Notes under the pieces: model-generated
What the model was told of the DNA's origin: nothing
Seen by the model: only the letters and a program-made list of their open reading frames with translations
The model's database searches: none
Shown here: one piece after another, positions 35,170-44,972 of the stretch
Numbering within the stretch: position 1 is the stretch's first letter
Layout of the letters: every line of letters starts with the position of its first letter
Assembly (NCBI RefSeq): GCF_029269265.1
Contig: NZ_JARIXP010000001.1
Span: forward strand, 1,016,418 to 1,070,980
Length of the DNA: 54,563 nucleotides
Direction of reading: 5' to 3'
Source of the DNA: Rheinheimera sp. 1928-s
GTDB taxonomy: Bacteria > Pseudomonadota > Gammaproteobacteria > Enterobacterales > Alteromonadaceae
Position numbers and translations under genes: made by a program

Positions 35170-38100
35170 ATGCGTCTTAAGCAAATTAAATTAGCGGGTT
35201 TTAAATCCTTCGTTGATCCCACTCAGGTGGCTTTTCCTGCTCAGATGACTGCTGTAGTGGGACCAAACGGCTGCGGTAAATCTAATGTAATTGACGCCGT
35301 GCGCTGGGTGCTGGGTGAAAGCTCAGCGAAAAACCTGCGTGGTGATGCGATGACAGACGTTATCTTTAACGGCTCCACGCAGCGTAAACCTGTGTCTCAG
35401 GCTTCTGTAGAACTGATGTTCGAAAACACGCAAGGCCGTTTGCAAGGCACGCTGGCTGATCGCAGTGAAATATCCATCAAACGTTTAGTGACGCGGGATG
35501 GCCAGTCGAATTATTTCCTTAATGGCACTAAATGCCGCCGTCGTGATATCACAGATATTTTCCTTGGCACGGGCTTAGGCCCACGCAGTTACGCCATTAT
35601 CGAACAGGGCATGATTTCGCGGCTGATAGAATCCAAGCCTGCTGACTTACGTATTTTTATCGAAGAAGCGGCTGGCATTTCCAAATACAAAGAGCGCCGG
35701 CGCGAAACCGAAAACCGCATTAAACATACTCGTGAAAACCTGGACCGTTTATCTGACGTGCGGGAAGAGCTGGGTAAAAACCTCGATAAGTTAAAACGCC
35801 AAGCTGCAGCTGCGGCACGTTTTAAAGAACTCAAAGCACAGGAGCGTAAGCTCAAAGCCGAATTGGCCTGTGTGAAATGGTTACACTTTCATGGCCTGCT
35901 GCAAAAAACCGAGTTGGACATTCAGCACAAGCTGACAGAAATAGAACAGTTTCAGGCGGCTCAATCCGGTGATCAGTTGCTGGTACTGCAACTGAAAGAG
36001 CAGCAACAGGATTTACGTACCGAACAGCAGCAAGTGCAGCAGCAGTATTATCAGGTCGGTAATCAGATCACCCGCCTGGAGCAGCAACAATTGCACCAAC
36101 GTCAGCGCCGCCAAAGCCTGACTGATGAATTACGCTCCTTGCAGCTTACCTTGCAGGAAGCCGACTCTTATATGGCGCAGCAGCAGGAGCAACTGGCTGA
36201 ACTCGAGTTTCAGCTTGAACATGCAGCACCGGATAGTGAACTGAAACAAGAGCAATTTGAAACTCTGACCGAACAAGCCGAGCAAGCGCAGGAACAGTTA
36301 GCCAGCGCTCAGCATGAATTACAACAATGGCAGCAACAGTTTTTTGCACTGCAGCAACAGCAGCAACAAAACAAGCTAAAAACCGAACACAGCCAGCAGC
36401 AGCAACAGCAATTACTCAACCGTATCAGCCAGCTCCAACAGGAACTGGGTCAACTGGACGCTGCGGCCGACTCGAAAGCCGCAGAGCCATTAGTGGCAAA
36501 GCAGCTGCAGGCACAGCAGCAACTTGAACTACTGCAGCAGCAAAGCTCTGATGCCGAACAGCGCTATCAGGATTTGCAACACAATGTGCAGGAACGCAAA
36601 CAACAGCAGTTGGTGCAACAAAGCGAGCTGAAGCAGTTGAAGACTCAGCAGGATAAGCTCAACCAAATTCAGTTGCAGGTGAATCAGCAGCAACAACAAC
36701 TGTTAAAGCAGCTTCAGATTGAAGCCAAATGGGCGAAGGCTGTGAGCTTGGTGCTGGGTGAATTGCAGCATGCTACAGCAGAGCAGGGCACTAAACAGGG
36801 AACTGACCAAAGTTATGTCTCACCAAGCCAGCTTGATGCTAAAATCGGTACTTTAGCAACAGTGATCCGTTCTGGCCTCTACCCGGACTCGTTCCATACT
36901 ATTGTGCTTGCCGACAACCTGGAGCAAGCCAAAGCAAAACAACAGCAATTAGAGCCGCAGCAGTCGGTGATTTGTCCTGAAGGCATTTGGTTTGGCAGCA
37001 ATTGGCAGCTCGTGCCCGGGCAGGCGGCTTCAGATAACTACTTAACACGGCAACAGCAATTGCTGGAACTGGCTGAACAAATTCAGCAGCTTGAACAGCA
37101 ACTTTTGGCAGAGCAGCAACAGGCACTGCAATCCGACGCCGAACTTGCAGAGAGTAAACAGCAATGGCAGCAAAGCATTCAACAGTTGCAACAAGCTAAA
37201 GATTTACTGCAAAAAGTCAGCACTGACCTTTTATTACTGCAACAACAGCAGCAATTACAGCAGCAAAGACGTTTGCAGGCATCCGCTGAGCTGACAGCGC
37301 AGCAGCAGGATTTTGAGTTGTTAAGTCTGCAACTCGAAGAACTGGAGCAGCAATCTGAAGCATTGGACGAACAATATCAGACGCAAAAAGCCAAAGAATG
37401 GCAGTTGCAGCAACAACTCAGCCAGAGCCAGCAACAGCATCAACAACTGAAACAGCAACAGGATTTAATTCGCCAACAACTGCAGCAATTGCAACTGGAA
37501 CAACAAAGCTTAAGTAAGCAAATCACGTTCAGCCAGCAGAATTTACAGCGCAGCCAACAACAACAACAGCAACTGCAGCAGCGCCATCTAGTAGTGCAGG
37601 ATCAACTGGCTGAAGTATCAGAACCCGATGGCGAACAACACGAAACTTTACAGTTATTGTTGGAACAACGAGCTGAAGTTGAACTTTTAGTGCAGCAAAA
37701 AGCCGAAGCTTTGCATTTGTTAGAAGAAAAGCTGCGTCAGGCCGAACAGGGCCATCAAGGTGTGGCGCATGTATTAACGCAAAAGCAAAAAGAGTTAGCA
37801 GATTTACAGTTAAGTGCAGAAGGCTATCGTGTGCGAGCCAACAATATGTTGGAGCAGCTGACAGAACTGCAGGTGAACTTTAAGGAGCTGAGTGAAACTC
37901 TACCGCCTGAAGCGAATGAGCAGGAATGGCAACAGCAACTGGAAAAAACGCAGGATTCAGTGTCACGCTTAGGCCCTATTAACCTGGCGGCTATTGAAGA
38001 GTTTGAACAGCAGGACGAGCGTAAGCAGTATCTGGATGCGCAGCATCAGGATTTAGTCTCCGCATTGGAAACTCTCGAAACTGCTATTCGTAAAATTGAC

Positions 38101-38583
38101 CGGGAAACCCGGCAGAAATTTAAGGAAACCTTTGAACAGGTCAATGAAGGCTTGCAAACTTTGTTTCCAAAAGTCTTTGGTGGAGGTAGCGCCTATCTTG
38201 ATTTAACCGAAGAAGATCTGTTAGAAACAGGTGTAACTATCATGGCGAGACCGCCAGGCAAAAAAAACAGTACAATTCACTTACTCTCGGGTGGTGAAAA
38301 AGCGCTAACCGCTTTATCATTGGTGTTTTCGATTTTTCGATTAAATCCGGCACCTTTTTGCATGTTGGATGAAGTTGATGCACCTTTGGATGATGCAAAC
38401 GTCGGCAGATTTTGTAATCTGGTACGGGAAATGTCTGAAACTGTGCAATTTATTTATATCAGTCACAATAAAATTGCCATGGAAATGGCGGCACAATTAA
38501 TGGGGGTGACCATGCAGGAGCCCGGTGTGTCCAGAGTTGTGGCTGTAGATGTGGAAGATGCCGTGAAAATGGCACAAGCCTAA
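35170..38583 (+). CDS. smc: Chromosome segregation protein SMC
   Basis: Condensin ATPase, working as a dimer with ScpA-ScpB to compact and separate chromosomes. It is 1137 residues. Walker A is GPNGCGKSN (31-39), with the R-loop region and NLRGDAMTDVIFNGS following. Long coiled coils extend to about residue 515 and from about 640 to 970, with a hinge between (SPSQLDAKIGTLATVIRSG and YPDSFHTIVLADN). The C-terminal head has LSGGEKALTALSLVF and FCMLDEVDAPLDDANV. The coils are extraordinarily rich in Gln, with many runs of three to five. scpA and scpB are not in this window. It is followed by zipA and ligA, the order of Pseudomonas and Shewanella-like bacteria. Confidence 0.96.
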   Translation: MRLKQIKLAGFKSFVDPTQVAFPAQMTAVVGPNGCGKSNVIDAVRWVLGESSAKNLRGDAMTDVIFNGSTQRKPVSQASVELMFENTQGRLQGTLADRSEISIKRLVTRDGQSNYFLNGTKCRRRDITDIFLGTGLGPRSYAIIEQGMISRLIESKPADLRIFIEEAAGISKYKERRRETENRIKHTRENLDRLSDVREELGKNLDKLKRQAAAAARFKELKAQERKLKAELACVKWLHFHGLLQKTELDIQHKLTEIEQFQAAQSGDQLLVLQLKEQQQDLRTEQQQVQQQYYQVGNQITRLEQQQLHQRQRRQSLTDELRSLQLTLQEADSYMAQQQEQLAELEFQLEHAAPDSELKQEQFETLTEQAEQAQEQLASAQHELQQWQQQFFALQQQQQQNKLKTEHSQQQQQQLLNRISQLQQELGQLDAAADSKAAEPLVAKQLQAQQQLELLQQQSSDAEQRYQDLQHNVQERKQQQLVQQSELKQLKTQQDKLNQIQLQVNQQQQQLLKQLQIEAKWAKAVSLVLGELQHATAEQGTKQGTDQSYVSPSQLDAKIGTLATVIRSGLYPDSFHTIVLADNLEQAKAKQQQLEPQQSVICPEGIWFGSNWQLVPGQAASDNYLTRQQQLLELAEQIQQLEQQLLAEQQQALQSDAELAESKQQWQQSIQQLQQAKDLLQKVSTDLLLLQQQQQLQQQRRLQASAELTAQQQDFELLSLQLEELEQQSEALDEQYQTQKAKEWQLQQQLSQSQQQHQQLKQQQDLIRQQLQQLQLEQQSLSKQITFSQQNLQRSQQQQQQLQQRHLVVQDQLAEVSEPDGEQHETLQLLLEQRAEVELLVQQKAEALHLLEEKLRQAEQGHQGVAHVLTQKQKELADLQLSAEGYRVRANNMLEQLTELQVNFKELSETLPPEANEQEWQQQLEKTQDSVSRLGPINLAAIEEFEQQDERKQYLDAQHQDLVSALETLETAIRKIDRETRQKFKETFEQVNEGLQTLFPKVFGGGSAYLDLTEEDLLETGVTIMARPPGKKNSTIHLLSGGEKALTALSLVFSIFRLNPAPFCMLDEVDAPLDDANVGRFCNLVREMSETVQFIYISHNKIAMEMAAQLMGVTMQEPGVSRVVAVDVEDAVKMAQA

Positions 38584-38602
38584 AAACTAAAAGGTAAAAG
38601 AG

Positions 38603-39442
38603 ATGGCTGAGGAATTACGTTTAGTCTTGATTGTTTTGGGTGTGTTGGGTATCAGCGCTTTAGCTTTACATGGCTGGTGGACAGTCCGGAAAAATAACAA
38701 GGACAACAGCAAATACGATGTAGACGCTGCTGCAAACTCCGGCCCTAAAGGCGATGGGTTTGATGAGTTGGGTATTGGTCGTAAGCGTGTATTGCAACCA
38801 GGCGAAAAGCCGCAACCAAAACCTGCGCCAACAGTGCCGCCAAAAGCCAACAAATTACGTGAACCGGTCAAAGTGCGTCGTGAGCCGGAATTAAATGAAC
38901 CCTCTTTAGATATGGGCAGTTTTTCTGCTACAGACGAGCCTTATGCTGAAGCTGTTGCCGAAGAGCAACAAGCTGCCTACGAAGCAGAAAAAGATCAAAG
39001 TGCACAGGCGCCAGCAAACGAAGTGCTGATCCTGTACGTATTGTTGCCAGAAGGCGAAGAAATTAACGGCTCTCTATTATTGCCTTCGTTGCTGATGCTG
39101 GGCTTTAAGTACGGCGAAATGAATATTTTCCACCGTTTTCAGGACAATGCAGGTTCAGGCGAAGTGCTGTTTTCACTGGCCAACATGTTTAATCCAGGTA
39201 CCTTCGATTTAGAAGAGATGGAAAAAATGAATACCCGTGGTTTAAGTTTGTTTATGACCTTGCCAGGGCCTGGCGAAGCTTTACAAAACTTCAACCTGAT
39301 GCACAGTGCTGCAAAAAAACTGGCCGATGAATTCGGTGGCCAGGTGCTGGATGGTCAACGCTCAGTGCTAACAGTACAAACAGTACGGCATTATGTGGAA
39401 AAAATCCGTGAGTTCCAGCGTCAGCGCCTGATCCACGGTTAA
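38603..39442 (+). CDS. zipA: Cell division protein ZipA
   Basis: Membrane anchor of the FtsZ ring. It is 279 residues: an N-terminal membrane helix (about residues 4-25, LRLVLIVLGVLGISALAL), a basic and then Pro/Glu/Ala-rich linker to about 135, and the FtsZ-binding domain with EVLILYVLLPEGEEINGSLLLPSLL, MNIFHRFQDNAGSGEVLFSLAN and SLFMTLPGPGEALQNFNLM. It starts 20 bases after smc with AAAAGGTAAAAG upstream, so smc and zipA are likely co-transcribed. Confidence 0.96.
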   Translation: MAEELRLVLIVLGVLGISALALHGWWTVRKNNKDNSKYDVDAAANSGPKGDGFDELGIGRKRVLQPGEKPQPKPAPTVPPKANKLREPVKVRREPELNEPSLDMGSFSATDEPYAEAVAEEQQAAYEAEKDQSAQAPANEVLILYVLLPEGEEINGSLLLPSLLMLGFKYGEMNIFHRFQDNAGSGEVLFSLANMFNPGTFDLEEMEKMNTRGLSLFMTLPGPGEALQNFNLMHSAAKKLADEFGGQVLDGQRSVLTVQTVRHYVEKIREFQRQRLIHG

Positions 39443-39461
39443 TGCATTACAGCTGTTAAAC

Positions 39462-39485
39462 AGGCCCCGTCATCGGGGCCTAGTT

Positions 39486-39490
<5 letters not shown>
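39462..39490 (+). terminator. Terminator between zipA and ligA
   Basis: AGGCCCCG and CGGGGCCT pair around TCAT, followed by AGTTATTTT. The T run is broken, so it may be leaky and allow some reading into ligA. Confidence 0.75.
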
Positions 39491-41577
<2,087 letters not shown>

Positions 41578-41578
41578 T

Positions 41579-42034
41579 ATGTCTGAATTTTATCCTCTGC
41601 TGGATAAGTATGGCCTGACCCGCATCCCTATGCGTTTTTATGCCGTGTTGTTGCTGGTGTTAAGGCCTTATCTGCTGTGGATTTTAGTGTTGACGATGCC
41701 AGAAGGCGGTGACAAGTTAATGGCCGCCGTCTATCCAAAAAGCAGCGATTTCTTAACTGCTTGTCTGATTTGTGCACCTTTGTTGCTGGTTGTGGCTGCA
41801 TTAAGTCAGCGCAAGGATAAGGGGCATCAGGGCTGGTTTAAATTATGGCGGCAAAGTCGTTGGATTATGCTGACAGTTGTTGCTATAGATCTGGTGCACA
41901 GCCTGACTCACTTGCCCAACTATGTGATGCTCAAAGCACCCTGGTTACTGATATCACCAGCACTGCTGTTGCTTAGCTTATGGTGGCTGCTGAAGAACCC
42001 AGTGATGAAACAGGTTGTGACTGAATGGCCTTAA
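41579..42034 (+). CDS. DUF2919 family membrane protein (YfeZ-like)
   Basis: A 151-residue inner-membrane protein with four hydrophobic segments (about 20-40, 58-75, 93-112, 122-138), fitting DUF2919, of which E. coli YfeZ is a member. Function unknown. Its start overlaps the end of ligA closely (one base after the stop) so it is probably in the same transcript. It ends seven bases from the convergent response-regulator gene, with no room for a terminator. Confidence 0.75.
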   Translation: MSEFYPLLDKYGLTRIPMRFYAVLLLVLRPYLLWILVLTMPEGGDKLMAAVYPKSSDFLTACLICAPLLLVVAALSQRKDKGHQGWFKLWRQSRWIMLTVVAIDLVHSLTHLPNYVMLKAPWLLISPALLLLSLWWLLKNPVMKQVVTEWP

Positions 42035-42041
42035 CCCAGAC

Positions 42042-43673
42042 TTAAATCGCTATTTTCTGCTGGCTTTGCAACTGCTGCCAGCGTTTTTCCTGCTCTTCAT
42101 TCAGTTTGGCTCTCGACAACATTACTTCACATTGCAAACGCAATTGTTCAGTTTGAACGGAGGGATCAATGTTTTCTGTGGATCGTAATGACTGCAGCAA
42201 ATTCAGCGCAATACCCACGTTACCGGGCATAATAGTAAAGGCCTGAATAAAAGCGCTCAGCGCCTGATGCAACTGGCCTTTTTCGTAAAGCAATACTGCG
42301 TTGTTGTTAAATTCCCTTGGTCCCATAGGTAAGCTTTCGCGTTCTTGCTGCTCTTGTTGCAAATAAGTGATAAACACAGGATCTGCATTTTTTAACTGAT
42401 AGGCATCTTGAGTCAGTTGTTTAAGTAACTCGCGGGAACTGCTTAATAAACCTACTTCATGCAGAGCTTTGGCTTTGTCCAGAATATCTTCAGCCCCTTG
42501 TGTTACAGGTTTTTTCTCCAGTGCCAGCAACAGCTGCTTCGCTTTTTCTATCTGATCTTTTAGATAATAAATCCTCGCCTGCACCACCACTTGCTGCTCT
42601 TCTTTGCGCTGATCCGGAAACAATTGGCGCATATTGCTTAAAGTGTCATTGGCAACTTTAGACAAGCGATTAGTTTGCTCCTCTTCGTCCACACTTAAGG
42701 CGTAATCAATAGAAGCGCGAGCCAGATTCAAATACAAATCAGGCTGCTCATAAATAGAGAAACGGGCAAAACGCAGCAAGTCTTTAGCTGCTTTAAACTG
42801 ATGTTCGTAGTCATGGGTTAAGCGGGACAGATGCAACAGCTTTTGCTGGCGCATTAAGTTGCGTGGCGCCATATCAGCCGCTTGTAGTAGTTCAGACTGG
42901 GCTTTTTTATATAGTTGCTGGTGCAGATGAATATCCGCCAGTAAATCCAAAGCCGCCAGTTTCATGTCAGCTTTATGCAACAGAGGTTGCAGCAGCGAGA
43001 TGGCTTCAGGGTAACGTTCACGCTGAATTAAACAGCGTGCCAGCCCAAGTTTAACCCAGTGCAGATTTTCGTGATGAATAAGGCTGCTATAAAACTGCTC
43101 TGCTTCGGTCCAGCGACCGGCTTGTTGCAGTATCTCGCCCTTAATTTTCAGCAGCATAGAGTTGTATTTAGGCTGATAGCCTTGTTTCAGCCATTCATCC
43201 AGTTGCTTCAGAGCCGGATCAGTTTTTTTCTGATCCATCAGACTATACAAGGGGCGGAACAAGTTTTTACGCTGCACTGTGCGGTCAATACGGGATTTTA
43301 AGTCTTTAATGGCGTAGGGTTTCACCATAAATTCGTCAGGCTGTAACTCTAAAACGCTGTGCACCAGGCTAGGATCTGTCTCAGCGCTGATAAAAATGAA
43401 ACCTGTGCAATGTCGAAATAAATTACGCGCTTTCAGCTCCTGATACAGCTGATAGCCATCTTTGCCATTCAAATTAAAAGAGCAAATGATCAAATCAAAA
43501 GCTTTGTCACGGCATTGAGTTAAAGCTATAGCGGAGTTTTCAGCGTAGTGGAAACTGGTGTAGCCCAGAGTTTCCAGAGCATAACGCAGATAATTCTGGG
43601 TTAACGGCTGCTCATCTACAACCAGAATTTGGATGTCTTTATTAAGTTTTACTGCCATAAATGAATCAGACAC
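42042..43673 (-). CDS. Receiver-like domain fused to TPR repeats
   Basis: A 543-residue protein. Residues 1-135 form a CheY-like receiver fold: the acidic pair is Asp20-Glu21 in VVDEQP, Ser96 in FISAETD and Lys118 in FMVKPY are conserved, but the phospho-acceptor position is Ser65 in IICSFNLNGKDGYQ, so normal Asp phosphorylation should not occur. From about 170 to 540 it has helical TPR-type repeats, including WTEAEQFYSSLIHHE, YPEAISLLQPLLHKA, YKKAQSELLQAADMAPRN and QLHQALSAFIQAFTIMPGN. There is no output domain for DNA binding. It may be a protein-interaction scaffold. The ORF starts with GTG; an ATG five codons later (43658) is equally possible. It is alone on this strand. Confidence 0.85.
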   Translation of the reverse strand: MSDSFMAVKLNKDIQILVVDEQPLTQNYLRYALETLGYTSFHYAENSAIALTQCRDKAFDLIICSFNLNGKDGYQLYQELKARNLFRHCTGFIFISAETDPSLVHSVLELQPDEFMVKPYAIKDLKSRIDRTVQRKNLFRPLYSLMDQKKTDPALKQLDEWLKQGYQPKYNSMLLKIKGEILQQAGRWTEAEQFYSSLIHHENLHWVKLGLARCLIQRERYPEAISLLQPLLHKADMKLAALDLLADIHLHQQLYKKAQSELLQAADMAPRNLMRQQKLLHLSRLTHDYEHQFKAAKDLLRFARFSIYEQPDLYLNLARASIDYALSVDEEEQTNRLSKVANDTLSNMRQLFPDQRKEEQQVVVQARIYYLKDQIEKAKQLLLALEKKPVTQGAEDILDKAKALHEVGLLSSSRELLKQLTQDAYQLKNADPVFITYLQQEQQERESLPMGPREFNNNAVLLYEKGQLHQALSAFIQAFTIMPGNVGIALNLLQSLRSTENIDPSVQTEQLRLQCEVMLSRAKLNEEQEKRWQQLQSQQKIAI

Positions 43674-43885
43674 CTATTATCATTTCTATCAAATATAGCG
43701 ACTAAACAGGTAAAAAGCTGCAAATTTTTCAAGTGAATTCAATGGCTAATATTTTTCTGATTTGGGAAAATTATAAATAAGTGAAAAAATGGTAAAAATA
43801 TAATATGTAAGGTGATTAGAAACAAGAGGTTAGGGACTTTTGGTGCTTTCCGAAGGAGTTGTACGTTCGGTGTTTATCAAAGAAG

Positions 43886-44279
43886 TGGTGGATGCTACTG
43901 GGATTTAATTAGCGAGTCTTGGGTTTTGTTAAGAGAGTGATGCTTTTCTTTAAAGGGGATGGTGGATGCTACAGGGATCCAATTAGCGAGTCTTGGGTTG
44001 TGTAAAGAGTGCGATGCTTTTTTATCGAAGGAATGAAGGAGTGGTGGATGCTACTGGGATTTAATTAGCGAGTTTTGGGTTTTGTAGAGAGTGCGATGTT
44101 TTTCTTTAAAGGGGATGGTGGATGTTACAGGGATCTAATTAGCGAGTCTTGGGTTTTGTAGAGAGTGCGATATTTTTCTTTAAAGGGGATGGTGGATGCT
44201 ACAGGGATCCAATTAGCGAGTCTTGGGTTGTTTAAAGAGTGCGATGCTTTTTTATCGAAGGAATGAAGGAATGAAGGAG
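43886..44279 (-). repeat. Five tandem repeats starting with the tRNA-Val 3' end (rtT-like)
   Basis: On the minus strand, downstream of the tRNA-Val genes, five units end at 43886, 43960, 44042, 44116 and 44190 (plus-strand starts), 74 to 90 bases long. Each begins on the plus strand with TGGTGGATGCTAC and about six more bases of the tRNA-Val 3' end including CCA, then diverges to a shared segment (AATTAGCGAGTCTTGGG and GAGTGCGATGC). Two tail types exist: one ending TTTAAAGGGGA and one ending ATCGAAGGAATGAAGGAG. None can fold as a tRNA. They may be decayed tRNAs or rtT-like units such as those of E. coli tyrT. Confidence 0.85.
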
Positions 44280-44355
44280 TGGTGGATGCTACTGGGATCG
44301 AACCAGTGACCCTCGCCTTGTAAGGGCGATGCTCTCCCAGCTGAGCTAAGCATCC
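44280..44355 (-). tRNA. tRNA-Val(UAC), copy 4 in transcript order
   Basis: A 76-base gene with CCA encoded. The acceptor arms GGATGCT and AGCATCC pair, the D arm is GCTC/GAGC, the anticodon stem TCGCC/GGCGA holds CTTACAA (anticodon UAC, reading GUA and GUG), and the T arm is ACTGG TTCGATC CCAGT. Sequence is identical to the copies at 44472 and 44581. Confidence 0.97.
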
Positions 44356-44398
44356 TGGGGTATTCTGTATTACATCACTTCTTAGAGTAAAAGTGAGG

Positions 44399-44471
44399 TG
44401 GTGGATGCTACTGGGATTAACCAGCCGCAGCCTCTTCTTTATAAAGGGTGGCGATGCACTCTTTAAAAAGA
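44399..44471 (-). pseudogene. Degenerate tRNA-Val-like unit
   Basis: This 73-base unit begins on the plus strand with TGGTGGATGCTACTGGGAT, the 3' end of tRNA-Val, then diverges: no anticodon arm or D arm can be found, though GGCGATGC and CTCTTT resemble the 5' side and the units of the array below. It lies between intact tRNA copies 3 and 4. Confidence 0.75.
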
Positions 44472-44547
44472 TGGTGGATGCTACTGGGATCGAACCAGTG
44501 ACCCTCGCCTTGTAAGGGCGATGCTCTCCCAGCTGAGCTAAGCATCC
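44472..44547 (-). tRNA. tRNA-Val(UAC), copy 3 in transcript order
   Basis: Same 76-base sequence as its neighbours, with CCA encoded and anticodon UAC in CTTACAA. All four arms pair. Confidence 0.97.
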
Positions 44548-44580
44548 TGGGTGTTCACTATACCTAAGCATCGTAAGAGA

Positions 44581-44656
44581 TGGTGGATGCTACTGGGATC
44601 GAACCAGTGACCCTCGCCTTGTAAGGGCGATGCTCTCCCAGCTGAGCTAAGCATCC
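44581..44656 (-). tRNA. tRNA-Val(UAC), copy 2 in transcript order
   Basis: 76 bases with CCA encoded and anticodon UAC. Identical to copies 3 and 4, which suggests recent duplication or gene conversion. Confidence 0.97.
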
Positions 44657-44712
44657 TGGGCATAACAACATGACTACAACGATTTATCTTTTAAAACAAC
44701 TGTACTAAAAGA

Positions 44713-44788
44713 TGGTGGATGCTACTGGGATCGAACCAGTGACCCCCGCCTTGTAAGGGCGATGCTCTCCCGGCTGAGCTAAGCATCC
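44713..44788 (-). tRNA. tRNA-Val(UAC), first copy after the promoter
   Basis: 76 bases, CCA encoded, anticodon UAC. It differs from the other copies at two positions: a U-G instead of U-A at one end of the anticodon stem (GGCGG) and AGCCGGGAGA in the D loop. Still folds normally. Confidence 0.97.
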
Positions 44789-44806
44789 ATCGTGTGGTCG
44801 GCCGTC

Positions 44807-44834
44807 ATTATAGGGGGCTCGGTTTTTGTGTCAA
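44807..44834 (-). promoter_or_regulatory. tRNA-Val operon promoter
   Basis: On the minus strand a perfect -35 (TTGACA) and a perfect -10 (TATAAT) are spaced 16 bases apart, 19 bases upstream of the first tRNA. A GC-rich discriminator (GACGGCCG) follows, typical of stringently controlled stable-RNA promoters. It faces away from gltX. Confidence 0.9.
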
Positions 44835-44929
44835 TAATATTTTTAGCTTTGTGAACTGTATGCTGTAAAAGTAGTCAGTTAAATCTTTTCCTGCATCGCA
44901 GCTTCGGCCGTGCAATCACAGCTTCGCGT

Positions 44930-44938
44930 TGGTACAAT
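44930..44938 (+). promoter_or_regulatory. Extended -10 promoter element of gltX
   Basis: TGGTACAAT is an extended -10 about 35 bases before the gltX start. The -35 region (GTGCAA) is weak. Confidence 0.5.
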
Positions 44939-44972
44939 AGCGCCCAATTTTTTGGCCTTCAGTGGATTCATT

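Noticed and set aside
36359-37600. CAG/CAA microsatellite-like tracts
   Set aside because: They lie in frame within smc and encode the Gln-rich coils; treated as part of the gene.
44125-44571. Minus-strand reading frame of 148 codons containing GCLAQLGEHRPYKARVTG twice
   Set aside because: It is translation of the tRNA-Val genes; this peptide is a well-known artefact of tRNA loci.
43886-44788. Possible CRISPR array (regular repeats of similar size)
   Set aside because: The repeated parts are tRNA sequence and tRNA 3' ends, spacers are also repeated, and no cas genes are near.
44280-44788. Attachment site for a genomic island at the tRNA genes
   Set aside because: The tRNA 3'-end copies are tightly tandem and no integrase or foreign genes are found between or beside them.
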